Of a DNA stretch of 64,000 bases, positions 8,005 through 16,678 are shown piece by piece. This DNA comes from UBA964 sp037444685. GTDB lineage: Bacteria > Pseudomonadota > Gammaproteobacteria > Steroidobacterales > Steroidobacteraceae. The notes beneath the pieces were generated by a model. The model had not been told where the DNA came from. It was given only the letters and a program-made list of their open reading frames with translations, and ran no database searches. The stretch spans positions 1 through 64,000 of the forward strand of contig JBBILX010000007.1 of assembly GCA_037444685.1 (NCBI GenBank). The letters run 5' to 3'. How positions within the stretch are numbered: the first letter of the stretch is position 1; each line of letters starts with the position of its first letter. Position numbers and translations under genes: made by a program.

Positions 8005-9423
8005 ATGAACGCCGTCGTACACAGTCACAACATCCAGGACTACCGGGTCGCGGATCTCGCGCTCGCCGACTGGGGCCGCAAGGAGATCCGCATCGCCGAG
8101 ACCGAGATGCCGGGCCTCATGGCCATCCGCGAGGAATTCGCGCCCACGCAACCGTTGCGCGGCGCCCGCATCAGCGGCTCGCTGCACATGACCATACAGA
8201 CCGCCGTGCTGATCGAGACGCTGCAGGCGCTGGGTGCCGAGGTGCGCTGGGCCTCGTGCAACATCTTCTCGACCCAGGACCACGCGGCCGCTGCGATCGC
8301 CGTGCGCGGCACGCCGGTGTTCGCGTACAAGGGCGAGTCGCTCGCCGAATACTGGGACTTCACGCACCGGATCTTCGAGTGGCCCGACAACGGCTACTCG
8401 AACATGATCCTCGACGACGGCGGCGACGCCACACTGCTCCTGCACCTCGGCACCAAGGCAGAGAGCGATCCTTCGCTGCTCGCGCATCCGTCGAGCGAGG
8501 AAGAAGTGGCGCTGTTCGCATCGATCAGGGAGACGCTCAAGCGTGACCCGAAGTGGTACTCGACGCGCATCGCGAAGATCCGCGGCGTCACCGAGGAGAC
8601 CACCACCGGCGTCAAGCGGCTCTACCAGATGGCCAAGGAGGGCAGGCTTGCCTTCCCCGCCATCAACGTCAACGACTCGGTCACCAAGTCGAAGTTCGAC
8701 AACCTGTATGGTTGCCGGGAGTCTCTCGTCGACGCGATCAAGCGCGCCACGGACGTCATGATCGCGGGCAAGATCGCGGTGGTCTGCGGTTACGGGGACG
8801 TCGGCAAGGGTTCGGCGCAGGCGCTGCGCGCCTTGTCCGCGCAGGTCTGGGTCACGGAAATCGACCCGATCTGCGCGCTGCAGGCCGCGATGGAGGGTTA
8901 TCGCGTCGTGACGATGGACTACGCGGCTGACAAGGCCGACATCTTCGTCACGGCCACCGGCAACTTCCACGTGATCACGCACGATCACATGCAGCGGATG
9001 AAGGATCAGGCGATCGTCTGCAACATCGGCCACTTCGACAGCGAGATCGACTGCGCCTCGCTCCGGCAATACAGGTGGGAGAACATCAAGCCGCAGGTCG
9101 ATCAGGTGATCTTCCCGAACGGCAAGCGCATCACGCTGCTCGCCGAGGGCCGGCTCGTGAACCTCGGCTGTGGCACGGGGCATCCGAGCTACGTGATGTC
9201 CTCGAGCTTCGCGAACCAGACCATCGCGCAGATCGAGCTCTGGACCAACCACGAGAAGTATCCGGTGGGCGTGTACGTGCTGCCAAAGCACCTCGACGAA
9301 AAAGTCGCGCGGCTGCAGCTCAGGAAGCTCGGCGCCGAGCTCACAGAACTGACCGACCAGCAGGCCCGTTACATCGGCGTCGCCAAGGAAGGTCCTTACA
9401 AGCCGGACACCTATCGCTACTGA
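8005..9423 (+). CDS. ahcY: Adenosylhomocysteinase (S-adenosylhomocysteine hydrolase)
   Basis: NAD-containing cytoplasmic enzyme that splits SAH to adenosine and homocysteine, relieving product inhibition of methyltransferases. The 472-residue protein has the N-terminal 'YRVADLALADWGRKEI', 'SCNIFSTQDHAAAAIA', the NAD motif 'VVCGYGDVGKGSAQ', and ends in 'GPYKPDTYRY' as family members do. The length matches the longer proteobacterial form with the internal insertion. ATG 8005 has GGAGA six bases upstream. Regulated by the SAH riboswitch in its leader; a strong hairpin follows the stop. Confidence 0.97.
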   Translation: MNAVVHSHNIQDYRVADLALADWGRKEIRIAETEMPGLMAIREEFAPTQPLRGARISGSLHMTIQTAVLIETLQALGAEVRWASCNIFSTQDHAAAAIAVRGTPVFAYKGESLAEYWDFTHRIFEWPDNGYSNMILDDGGDATLLLHLGTKAESDPSLLAHPSSEEEVALFASIRETLKRDPKWYSTRIAKIRGVTEETTTGVKRLYQMAKEGRLAFPAINVNDSVTKSKFDNLYGCRESLVDAIKRATDVMIAGKIAVVCGYGDVGKGSAQALRALSAQVWVTEIDPICALQAAMEGYRVVTMDYAADKADIFVTATGNFHVITHDHMQRMKDQAIVCNIGHFDSEIDCASLRQYRWENIKPQVDQVIFPNGKRITLLAEGRLVNLGCGTGHPSYVMSSSFANQTIAQIELWTNHEKYPVGVYVLPKHLDEKVARLQLRKLGAELTELTDQQARYIGVAKEGPYKPDTYRY

Positions 9424-9446
9424 TCGGGTGGAAGGTCCGACGATCC

Positions 9447-9475
9447 GCGGCGCTCGGCGACGAGCCGGGCGCCGC
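9447..9475 (+). terminator. Hairpin terminator after ahcY
   Basis: A 12-base-pair stem (GCGGCGCTCGGC at 9447-9458 with GCCGGGCGCCGC at 9464-9475, one G-U pair) and a 5-base loop, 24 bases after the ahcY stop. Only two T follow. It lies between the convergent ahcY and methyltransferase genes, so it may stop transcription from both sides. Confidence 0.55.
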
Positions 9476-9495
9476 CTTGGGCACTCGAGTCGCGC

Positions 9496-10161
9496 TCAGC
9501 CGCGCTTGCGCAGCACAGTCAATCCATCGCCGATCGGCACCAGCGCGAGGTCTACGCGTTCGTCGCGATGCACGTGATCGTTGAACGCGCGGATCGCATT
9601 GGTCTCGGCGTCGTTGATCTCGGACCGGGCGACGTCGCCGGACCACAGGGTGTTGTCGACACAGATGACTCCGCCGGGGCGCAGTAGATCGAGGACTCGT
9701 TCGTAGTAGGCGACATAGTTGCCCTTGTCGGCATCGATGAAGGCGAAGTCGAAGGCGCTCGCGTGACCGTCCGCGAGCAGCTCCTCGAGGGTGCGCAGCG
9801 CCGGCTGCAACCGCAGGTCGATGCGGGCATCGACGCCCGCCTCGCGCCAGAACTGCCGCGCCACCTGGGTCCATTCCACGCTGACGTCGCAGGCCACGAG
9901 CTGGCCATCGCCGGGCAGCGCGAGCGCGACGGCGAGCGACGAATAGCCCGTGTAGGTGCCGATTTCGATGCAGCGACGCGCGCCGACGACGCGCACGAGC
10001 AGCTGCAGGAACTGTCCCTGCTCCGGCGAGATCTGCATCTGCGCGCCCGGCATCCCCTGGGTCACGGCGCGCAGGCGCGCGAGCAATGCAGGCTCGCGCA
10101 GACTGTGCTCGAGCATGTAGCGGTGGATTTCTGGAGTCAGCGACAGCGTGGTCGTGGACAT
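9496..10161 (-). CDS. Class I SAM-dependent O-methyltransferase (catechol-OMT-like)
   Basis: A 221-residue protein of the Methyltransf_3 group, which methylates catechol-type or caffeoyl hydroxyls using SAM and a divalent metal. Seen: the SAM motif 'RRCIEIGTYTGYSSLAVALA', 'FDFAFIDADKGNYVAYYE' (metal-binding Asp region) and 'LRPGGVICVDNTLWSGDV', in the standard order. I used ATG 10161 because GAGGAG sits five bases before it; an upstream ATG at 10200 would add 13 residues. The natural acceptor is not evident. Convergent with ahcY, which removes the SAH such enzymes make. Confidence 0.88.
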   Translation of the reverse strand: MSTTTLSLTPEIHRYMLEHSLREPALLARLRAVTQGMPGAQMQISPEQGQFLQLLVRVVGARRCIEIGTYTGYSSLAVALALPGDGQLVACDVSVEWTQVARQFWREAGVDARIDLRLQPALRTLEELLADGHASAFDFAFIDADKGNYVAYYERVLDLLRPGGVICVDNTLWSGDVARSEINDAETNAIRAFNDHVHRDERVDLALVPIGDGLTVLRKRG

Positions 10162-10345
10162 GGCAGCTCCTCGCAGGATTGCGGACATATCCTCGCGCAC
10201 CTGTGACGGACTGCAAGCTCTCCACAGTGGTGCACCCGACGGCGGAGTTGATGCAGTTCACTCCCGTCCCGATGCCCGTTTGCTAGGCTGTCGCCACCCG
10301 TCACCGTTCCCCGCCGCGCCTTCCCGGCAGAGGATTTCCCCGCGA

Positions 10346-11140
10346 ATGACCCGCCCGCTCCGCCTGGTCCAGTTCACCGACATGCATCTGTTCGGCGATC
10401 CGACCGAGGACCTGCGTGGCGTCGCCTCGCTACCAGCCCTGCGCGCCTGCGTGGTGCACGCGCGCGAGGCCATTGCCGCGGCGGACGCGATCCTCGTGAC
10501 GGGCGATGTCGTGCAGGACGACATCGGCGGCTACGCCCATCTGCGCGCGCTGCTCGCGCCTCTCGGCAAGCCGGTGCTGTGCATCCCCGGCAACCACGAC
10601 GACGTCGCGGCGATGCGGCGCGAACTCGGCGCCGCACCGTTCACGATGGCTCCGCACGTCGATCTCGGCCGCTGGCGGATCGTGCTGCTGGACAGCGTCA
10701 AACCGCAAGCCGCCGCCGGGCGGCTGTCGCGCGCGACTCTCCGGCAGCTCGGCGAGTCGCTTGCATCGAGCGGCCCGCGCCACGTGCTCGTCTGCCTGCA
10801 TCATCAGCCCGTCGGCATGCGCAGTCGCTGGCTTGACGCGGTCGGTCTCGAGAACGCCGACGAGCTCTTCGCGCTCATCGACGACGCGCCGCAGGTGCGC
10901 GCCGTCGTCTGGGGACACGTCCACCAGGCCTGGGAGGGCGAACGGCGCGGTGTACGGCTGCTGTCGACTCCAGCGACCTGCGCACAGTTCCTGCCCGAGT
11001 CGGACGAGTTCGCGGTAGACACGCGTCCGCCCGCCTATCGTATCCTTGAGCTGGCGCCCGACGGCGCGGTCAGGACGGAGGTCGTGTGGCTGGACCGTTT
11101 CGCTGCCAGCGAGCCGGACGCGTCGGCGTCGGTCGCCTGA
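10346..11140 (+). CDS. cpdA: Class III cyclic-nucleotide phosphodiesterase (CpdA-like metallophosphoesterase)
   Basis: Calcineurin-like dinuclear metal enzyme, probably hydrolysing 3',5'-cyclic AMP in the cytoplasm. The full metallophosphoesterase motif set is visible: 'FTDMHLFGD', 'ILVTGDVVQDD', 'CIPGNHDD', 'LVCLHHQPVG' and 'VVWGHVHQAW'. 264 residues from ATG 10346 (E. coli CpdA 275). The open frame continues upstream of this ATG but homology begins here (MTRPLRLVQFTD). The 3' end overlaps the next gene by about 55 bases in another frame. Exact nucleotide specificity is inferred. Confidence 0.85.
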   Translation: MTRPLRLVQFTDMHLFGDPTEDLRGVASLPALRACVVHAREAIAAADAILVTGDVVQDDIGGYAHLRALLAPLGKPVLCIPGNHDDVAAMRRELGAAPFTMAPHVDLGRWRIVLLDSVKPQAAAGRLSRATLRQLGESLASSGPRHVLVCLHHQPVGMRSRWLDAVGLENADELFALIDDAPQVRAVVWGHVHQAWEGERRGVRLLSTPATCAQFLPESDEFAVDTRPPAYRILELAPDGAVRTEVVWLDRFAASEPDASASVA

Positions 11141-12018
11141 GGGCATCGGCGCGCGCCACGCTGCTCGCGGCCATCGCTGGGCTCGCACCGGTAGCGGGCC
11201 CGGCAGCCGACTCGCTGGTCTGGGCGCTGCAGGGCGCGCGCAATACCGTGTATCTCGCCGGCTCGATCCACCTGCTTCGTCCAGATGGCGCCCCCTTGCC
11301 CGAACCGATCGAGCGCGCCTATCGCGACGCCGAATCGCTGGTCATGGAAGTCGACCTCGACGATCTCGATCCGCTCGCCGGAGCGCGCTTCACCGCGGCA
11401 CACGGCGTGTACGGCTCGGATCGCAGCCTGCGTGCCACCCTGGGCGAGGAGCGCTGGTCGGCGCTGGACGCGCTCGCCTCGCAGCTCGGCCTCGCGCCGC
11501 AGCTGCTCGAGCGATTCGAGCCGTGGGCCGTCGCGTTGCTGCTGTCGGTGACCCAGCTGCAGCAGGCCGGGCTCTCGGTCGACGCGGGCGTCGAACGGCA
11601 GCTCGCCGCGCGCGCGGCCAGCGATCGGAAACCGATCACTGGACTCGAGACGATCGAACAGCAGCTCGGCCTGTTCGATGCACTCCCGGAGGCCGAACAG
11701 ACCCGTTTCCTCGAGTTGGCCCTGGCGGAGACCTCGACTCTGGTCGGGCAGATCGACGCGATCGAGGCAGCTTGGCGGCAGGGGAGCCTCGCCGAGCTCG
11801 AGGCGCTGCTCGCGCGCGACTACGCGCGCTTCCCGGAGCTTTTCGATGCGCTCGTCGCGCGGCGCAACCTCGCGTGGATCCCGGCCCTGCGCCAACTGAT
11901 GGAACGCGACGAGGACGTGCTCGTCGTGGTCGGCGCACTGCACCTGGTCGGCGATCGCAGCGTGCTCGCGCTGCTGCGCGCGACCGGCCTCGAGCCGGTA
12001 CGACTCGAGGCCCGCTGA
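11086..12018 (+). CDS. TraB/GumN family protein
   Basis: About 310 residues with a hydrophobic N-terminal stretch (residues about 24-40, a likely signal peptide), then 'NTVYLAGSIHLLRPDGAPLP', a conserved Glu region 'LVMEVDLDDLDP', and the C-terminal 'DVLVVVGALHLVGDRSVLAL' typical of the TraB/PrgY/GumN family, which is thought to be metal-dependent peptidase-like. The GTG at 11086 is the only usual start codon before the domain and overlaps cpdA; the true start could be slightly different. It precedes a CPBP protease by three bases, so the two are co-translated. Substrate unknown. Confidence 0.8.
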   Translation: MAGPFRCQRAGRVGVGRLRASARATLLAAIAGLAPVAGPAADSLVWALQGARNTVYLAGSIHLLRPDGAPLPEPIERAYRDAESLVMEVDLDDLDPLAGARFTAAHGVYGSDRSLRATLGEERWSALDALASQLGLAPQLLERFEPWAVALLLSVTQLQQAGLSVDAGVERQLAARAASDRKPITGLETIEQQLGLFDALPEAEQTRFLELALAETSTLVGQIDAIEAAWRQGSLAELEALLARDYARFPELFDALVARRNLAWIPALRQLMERDEDVLVVVGALHLVGDRSVLALLRATGLEPVRLEAR

Positions 12019-12021
12019 ATC

Positions 12022-12927
12022 TTGCGCGCATTCGCCTGGTTCGCGGCGCTGATCGCGCTCGGCATGGCCGGCATCGTCGTGCTCGCCTATCCGCTGTACG
12101 AACTCGTGACGCCGACGATCGACGCACCGTTCCACCGCGTCGCGAGCCGCGTCGGCATGCTGATCCTGCTGATCGGTTTCGTGCTGGTTGCGCGGCACCT
12201 CGCGCTCGCCGACCGGCGCAGCCTGGGGTTCGGCCTGCCGCGCGGCGCCTTCCTGCGCGAAGCGGCGAGCGGCCTCGCGCTGGGTGTCGCGACGATGCTG
12301 CCGATCGTGCTGGCGATGATCGCGCTGGACCTGCGCACGCTGCGCGACGGAGTCACGCTCGACGCTGCGACTTTCGCGAGCCTCGCGTTCAAGGGGCTGA
12401 CGAGCGGACTGGCGGTCGCGCTGATCGAGGAGACGTTCCTGCGCGGCGCCATGCACAGCGGTATCGCGCGCGAGTCGGGCGCGCGGCTCGCGGTGCTGCT
12501 GACGGCGCTGGTCTACGCGGCGACGCATTTCTTCGCCAAGTACCGGATCCCCGCGGAGCAGGTCGGCCCGGGCAGCGGCTTCGAGCTGCTCGCCGGCAGC
12601 CTCGCGGCGTTCGGCGATTTCCCGCGCATCGCCGACGCGTTCCTGTGCCTGTTCGCGGTCGGCGTGCTGCTGGGCATCGTGCGCACGCTGACCGGCAACA
12701 TCGCCGCCTGCGTCGGCCTGCACGCAGGCTGGGTCTGGGTCATCACCTTCGTCCGCGAAACTTCCGTCCGCGACGAGGCGGCTTCGTGGAATTTTCTTCT
12801 GTCGCGCTTCGATGGTGTGGTCGGCTGGCTCGTGCTGGGGTGGACCTTCGTGATCGGTCCTGTACTCTGGCGCCATTACAGGGCCCGCGAGGCTCGCAAC
12901 GCGACGGGGGGACCACGACATGCCTGA
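12022..12927 (+). CDS. CPBP family intramembrane metalloprotease
   Basis: Polytopic inner-membrane protein of the CAAX-protease/bacteriocin-processing (Abi, Rce1-like) family, about 301 residues with roughly eight hydrophobic segments. The catalytic signature is 'LIEETFLRGAMHSG' (EExxxR), followed by 'AATHFFAK' (second motif His) and 'GLHAGWVW' (third motif His). Starts at a TTG (12022) three bases after the previous stop and overlaps the next gene by eight bases. Bacterial members act in peptide maturation, immunity or are of unknown role; no bacteriocin gene is visible next to it. Confidence 0.85.
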   Translation: MRAFAWFAALIALGMAGIVVLAYPLYELVTPTIDAPFHRVASRVGMLILLIGFVLVARHLALADRRSLGFGLPRGAFLREAASGLALGVATMLPIVLAMIALDLRTLRDGVTLDAATFASLAFKGLTSGLAVALIEETFLRGAMHSGIARESGARLAVLLTALVYAATHFFAKYRIPAEQVGPGSGFELLAGSLAAFGDFPRIADAFLCLFAVGVLLGIVRTLTGNIAACVGLHAGWVWVITFVRETSVRDEAASWNFLLSRFDGVVGWLVLGWTFVIGPVLWRHYRAREARNATGGPRHA

Positions 12928-13987
12928 TCCGACCATGCCGCGCAGAAACGTGCCGCGCGCATCGTACGCACTCGGTGCCCTGCTCTGCCTCGCGGCGAGC
13001 CTGCCCGCCAGCGCAGCGCCGAACTACGACTTCACGCGCGTCGAACTCGAGGCGATCGTGCAGGATCTCATCGCCTGGCTGCCGGGTGCCTGGGATTCCT
13101 ACCCGCAGATCCACTTCGAGCGGCGCGTGCGCACGCCGGCCGAAGGCGAGCACGATCACTGGCACCGCACGTTCGCGCGGATCGACGCGCCGCAGATCGG
13201 TCCCGTGGTGTTCTACGGGCAGATCAACATCGGCGGGCGCGACGGCCCGCTGTTGCCGCGCAGCCAGATCCTCTACACCGTGGAGATCGACGAGCAGCGC
13301 AACGCCGTCAACATGAATGGCCAGGGTCCGCTCGACCCCGAGGCTTTCGTCAACCTGCACGAGCGCCCGGAACTTTGGGGCAAGGTCAGGATGCGCGATC
13401 CCGGCGCACTGAACTGCGACTTCCTCTGGCGGCGCGACGGCGTGCACCTCACCGCCGTGCTCGATGGCAAAACGGCGGAGAAGCGCAAGTACGGACCGGG
13501 CACCTGCAACTACAACATGGCCGGCACCGACGTCGAGTTCTTCGCCGACGCCGAGTGGGTGCTGAGTCCGGACGACCTCTGGGACTATGACATCAATACG
13601 ATCGGTGGCCGGCAATTCGTCGGGCGCGCCGACCGGACGCACATCCGCCTCTACCGCACCCGCGGCTACCGCTGCGTCGTCAGCGATGCGGCGGGCCGGC
13701 GCGACTGGCACGCGCATGATCGCGGCGCGAGGACGGTCGTGCGCAACGCTGCCGGTGCGGACGTCGAACTCATGCTGCTGCGCGCGCCGATGCCCGCCCG
13801 CGAGGGTCCGGGCCTCGCCGACCGGCTGCGGCTCCTGCTCAAGCCACAAGGCGTCGAGCAACCGACGACCGAGATCGAGGCGGCCGCCAACGCGCCGAAG
13901 ATCGCGCTGCGCGCCGAGGGCGTCGACGCGACCTGCGAAGCCTCGGCCGACCTGCCGCCACTGACGCCGCCGCCAGCCTCGAGCTGA
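12920..13987 (+). CDS. Exported CpcT/CpeT-like protein
   Basis: 355 residues with a clear signal peptide ('ALGALLCLAASLPASAAP'). The mature part has the layout of the CpcT/CpeT beta-barrel family: 'DLIAWLPGAWDSYPQ' at the start, a central 'GPVVFYGQINIGG', a conserved Cys/Trp segment 'NCDFLWRRDG', and 'PGTCNYN' followed by a 'GGRQFVG' stretch near the end of the barrel. In cyanobacteria the family attaches bilins to phycobiliproteins; in non-phototrophs its role is unknown. A further 60-70 residues at the C-terminus are Pro/Ala-rich and unlike the family. The assignment rests on layout and is moderate. Confidence 0.6.
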   Translation: MPDPTMPRRNVPRASYALGALLCLAASLPASAAPNYDFTRVELEAIVQDLIAWLPGAWDSYPQIHFERRVRTPAEGEHDHWHRTFARIDAPQIGPVVFYGQINIGGRDGPLLPRSQILYTVEIDEQRNAVNMNGQGPLDPEAFVNLHERPELWGKVRMRDPGALNCDFLWRRDGVHLTAVLDGKTAEKRKYGPGTCNYNMAGTDVEFFADAEWVLSPDDLWDYDINTIGGRQFVGRADRTHIRLYRTRGYRCVVSDAAGRRDWHAHDRGARTVVRNAAGADVELMLLRAPMPAREGPGLADRLRLLLKPQGVEQPTTEIEAAANAPKIALRAEGVDATCEASADLPPLTPPPASS

Positions 13988-14030
13988 GGGCCTGCCGCAC
14001 GGCCCCGCGCCGCCGCACCGTCGATTGCGC

Positions 14031-14612
14031 TCAGGCGTCGTCGGGTCGGCGGATCAGCGGCGCGATGCGCTCGAGACGAACGAGCGGATCGTCGAGCTCG
14101 AGCAAGGTCTGCTTGTCGCCGAGCGAGAGCGGCAGGATCTCGACGAGGCGTGCGCTGACCCAGCCCGCGTCGTCGAATCGCCGCGGCACGTTCGCATACA
14201 TCTCGCCGAGCTCGGGCAGGACGCGACGGAGCAGGTCGGACAGGAATCGCGTCTCGGGTGGCAAGGGTACGGGCTCGGCATTGGCCAGCCACTCGACCTC
14301 GCCGACGTTGAGGCCGTCGTCCTGGCGCCAGCGCCGCAGCACCCGGAAGCGGCGCTCGCCGAGACAGCTGATGCCGAGCAGGCCGTCGGGCAGGGAGGAG
14401 AAATCGACGATGCGCGCGCTCGTGCCCACCTCGGCCGTGCACGCCACGGCGCCGACCTCGCCGCCCGCGCGGATCAGCACCACGCCGAAGGCACTGCCCA
14501 CGCGCATGCAGTGCCGCACCATGTCGAGGTAGCGCGGCTCGAAGATGCGCAGCGGCAGCGGTCCTCCCGGAAACAGGACCGTGTTGAGTGGAAACAGCGG
14601 GATCTCGCTCAC
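14031..14612 (-). CDS. LON peptidase substrate-binding domain protein
   Basis: 193 residues matching the LON N-terminal (substrate-binding) domain alone: 'EIPLFPLNTVLFPGGPLPLR' and 'IFEPRYLDMVRHCM' at the start, then 'GVVLIRAGGEVG' and 'LLGISCLGERRFRVL'. No ATPase or protease domain follows. Such stand-alone proteins are common in proteobacteria and may recognise unfolded proteins; the function is not established. It lies eight bases downstream of ubiX in the same direction. Confidence 0.9.
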   Translation of the reverse strand: MSEIPLFPLNTVLFPGGPLPLRIFEPRYLDMVRHCMRVGSAFGVVLIRAGGEVGAVACTAEVGTSARIVDFSSLPDGLLGISCLGERRFRVLRRWRQDDGLNVGEVEWLANAEPVPLPPETRFLSDLLRRVLPELGEMYANVPRRFDDAGWVSARLVEILPLSLGDKQTLLELDDPLVRLERIAPLIRRPDDA

Positions 14613-14620
14613 GGCCCGCC

Positions 14621-15259
14621 TCAGTTGCGGCCCACTCCCCAGCGGGCCATCAGGTCGTTCTCGATGCCGATCTGGTCGAGCACGCGCGAAACGATGAAAT
14701 CGACGAGCTCCTCGACCCGGCTGGGGCGGTTGTAGAAGCCGGGATTCGCGGGGAGGATGACCACGCCGAGCCGCGCGAGCTTCAGCATGTTCTCGAGATG
14801 GATCGCCGAGAACGGCGTCTCGCGCGGCACGAGCACGAGCTTGCCGCCCTCCTTGATGACGACGTCCGCGGCGCGCTCGAGCAGGTTGTCACTGGCGCCG
14901 TTCGCGATCGATGACACCGTGGCCATGCTGCATGGGCAGACCACCATCGTGTGCGGCGCTCCTGAACCGCTCGCCACCGGCGAGGTCCACTCCTCATCGC
15001 CGAAGACGCGCAGCTGGCCGTCGGCCGCGCCGAAGCGCGCGCTGAGATGGCGCGTCTGCTCGCCCGTGCGTCCGGGCAGGGCGCAGTCGGTCTCCGAGCC
15101 GACGACGATCTGTGCGGCCTTGGTGAACATCAGGTAGACGCCATAGTCGGCCTTGATCAGGCACTCGATCAGCCGCAACCCGTACTGGGCGCCTGAGGCA
15201 CCGGTCATGGCCACCGTGACGATGCGATGCCTGCTGCGCTTCACGGTCGACGTGGTCAT
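14621..15259 (-). CDS. ubiX: Flavin prenyltransferase UbiX
   Basis: Makes prenylated FMN, the cofactor of UbiD-type decarboxylases used in ubiquinone synthesis. The protein (212 residues from ATG 15259) has the FMN-binding 'VAMTGASGAQYGLRLIE', 'VVCPCSMATVSSIANGASDN' and 'VLVPRETPFSAIHLENMLKL', all diagnostic. The ATG overlaps the mpl stop (ATGA), giving coupled translation; the open frame extends upstream but that part is in mpl sequence. No ubiD is in the window. Confidence 0.96.
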   Translation of the reverse strand: MTTSTVKRSRHRIVTVAMTGASGAQYGLRLIECLIKADYGVYLMFTKAAQIVVGSETDCALPGRTGEQTRHLSARFGAADGQLRVFGDEEWTSPVASGSGAPHTMVVCPCSMATVSSIANGASDNLLERAADVVIKEGGKLVLVPRETPFSAIHLENMLKLARLGVVILPANPGFYNRPSRVEELVDFIVSRVLDQIGIENDLMARWGVGRN

Positions 15260-16662
15260 CTCGAAGCTGCCTCCTGCATCGCGGCGCGCTGCCGCAGCGC
15301 TGCAAGCAGCTTGCCATGCAGACCGCCGAAACCGCCATTGGACATCACGAGGATGTGATCGCCGGGGCGCGCGTCGGCGGCGAGGGCCGCGGCCAGCGCG
15401 TCCACGTCGTCGATCAGATGACCCCGCGGCCCGAGCGCCCCGGTCACCGCAGTGGCGTCCCAACCGAGATCCGCCGGGGCGTAGAGCCACGCCTCATCGG
15501 CCCCTGCCAGCGACGGCGCGAGCGCCTCGCGGTGCACGCCGAGGCGCATCGTGTTCGAACGCGGCTCGAGCACCGCGACGATCCGCCCGGCGCCGACACG
15601 CCGGCGCAGACCGGCAATGGTCGTCGCGATCGCCGTCGGATGGTGCGCGAAGTCGTCGTAGACCCGCACGCCGCCGATCTCGCCGCGCAGCTCCATGCGG
15701 CGTCGCACGCCGCGGAACCCGCCGAGCGCATCGCAACTGACGGCGACCGCGACACCGGCATGTCGTGCGGCGGCGATGGCCGCCAGCGCATTCTCGACAT
15801 TGTGATCGCCGAGCACGTCCCAGCGCACACGACCGACCTCGCGGCCATGTTCGAGCACGGTGAATCCCGCCTCGCCGTCGTCGCGACGCGCCTGCCAGCG
15901 TGCCGGACAGGCAGGATCGACCGTCGCGCCTGCCATCGCGAAGGCCTCGCGCGGCGTCCAGCAGCCCATCGCCAGCGTTGCGGCGAGATTCCGGTCGCCG
16001 GCATTGCAGACGATGAGCCCGCCGGGCGGAACGATGCGCACGAGGTGATGGAACTGACGCTGGATCGCGCCGAGGTCGGGATAGATGTCCGCGTGGTCGA
16101 ACTCGAGGTTGTTGAGGATCAGCGTTCGCGGCCGGTAGTGCACGAACTTCGCGCGCTTGTCGAAGAAAGCGGTGTCGTACTCGTCGGCCTCGATCACGAA
16201 GAAGGGGGCCGCGCCGAGACGCGCGCTGACCCCGAAATTGCCAGGCACCCCGCCGATCAGGAGTCCAGGCTCGAGCCCGGCATGCTCGAGGATCCATGCG
16301 AGCATGCTGGACGTCGTGGTCTTGCCGTGCGTACCGGCGACGGCCAGCACCCAGCGATCGCGCAGCACCTCGCGGGCCAGCCACTCGGGACCGGAAGCGT
16401 AGGGAATGCCGCGCTCGAGCAGCGCCTCGACCACCGGCTGGCCGCGCGACATGACGTTGCCGACGATGACGACGTCGGGGGTCGGCTCGAGTTGCGCAGC
16501 GTCGAAGCCTTCCACGACCTCGATGCCGAGCGCGGCAAGCTGCGTGCTCATCGGCGGGTAGACGTTGCGGTCGGACCCGGTGACGCGATGACCTGCAGCC
16601 TTGGCGAGCGCCGCGATGCCGCCCATGAACGTACCGCAGATGCCGAGGATGTGGACGTGCAT
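15256..16662 (-). CDS. mpl: UDP-N-acetylmuramate:L-alanyl-gamma-D-glutamyl-meso-diaminopimelate ligase
   Basis: Murein-recycling ligase that joins the recovered tripeptide to UDP-MurNAc. 468 residues with the Mur-ligase layout: the N-terminal 'MHVHILGICGTFMGGIAALA', the ATP loop 'LAVAGTHGKTTTSSMLAWIL', 'FVIEADEYDTAFFDKRAKFV' and 'YDDFAHHPTAIATTIAGL'. The 'GTFMGG' start and 'DEYDTAFFDKR' separate Mpl from MurC. It ends overlapping ubiX by four bases and follows a small membrane-protein gene by 16 bases. Confidence 0.96.
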   Translation of the reverse strand: MHVHILGICGTFMGGIAALAKAAGHRVTGSDRNVYPPMSTQLAALGIEVVEGFDAAQLEPTPDVVIVGNVMSRGQPVVEALLERGIPYASGPEWLAREVLRDRWVLAVAGTHGKTTTSSMLAWILEHAGLEPGLLIGGVPGNFGVSARLGAAPFFVIEADEYDTAFFDKRAKFVHYRPRTLILNNLEFDHADIYPDLGAIQRQFHHLVRIVPPGGLIVCNAGDRNLAATLAMGCWTPREAFAMAGATVDPACPARWQARRDDGEAGFTVLEHGREVGRVRWDVLGDHNVENALAAIAAARHAGVAVAVSCDALGGFRGVRRRMELRGEIGGVRVYDDFAHHPTAIATTIAGLRRRVGAGRIVAVLEPRSNTMRLGVHREALAPSLAGADEAWLYAPADLGWDATAVTGALGPRGHLIDDVDALAAALAADARPGDHILVMSNGGFGGLHGKLLAALRQRAAMQEAASR

Positions 16663-16678
16663 GCGCCGGCGGGTCGGC

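Noticed and set aside
9424..9495. A small gene between ahcY and the O-methyltransferase
   Set aside because: Only the long hairpin is seen; no ribosome-binding site plus start codon.
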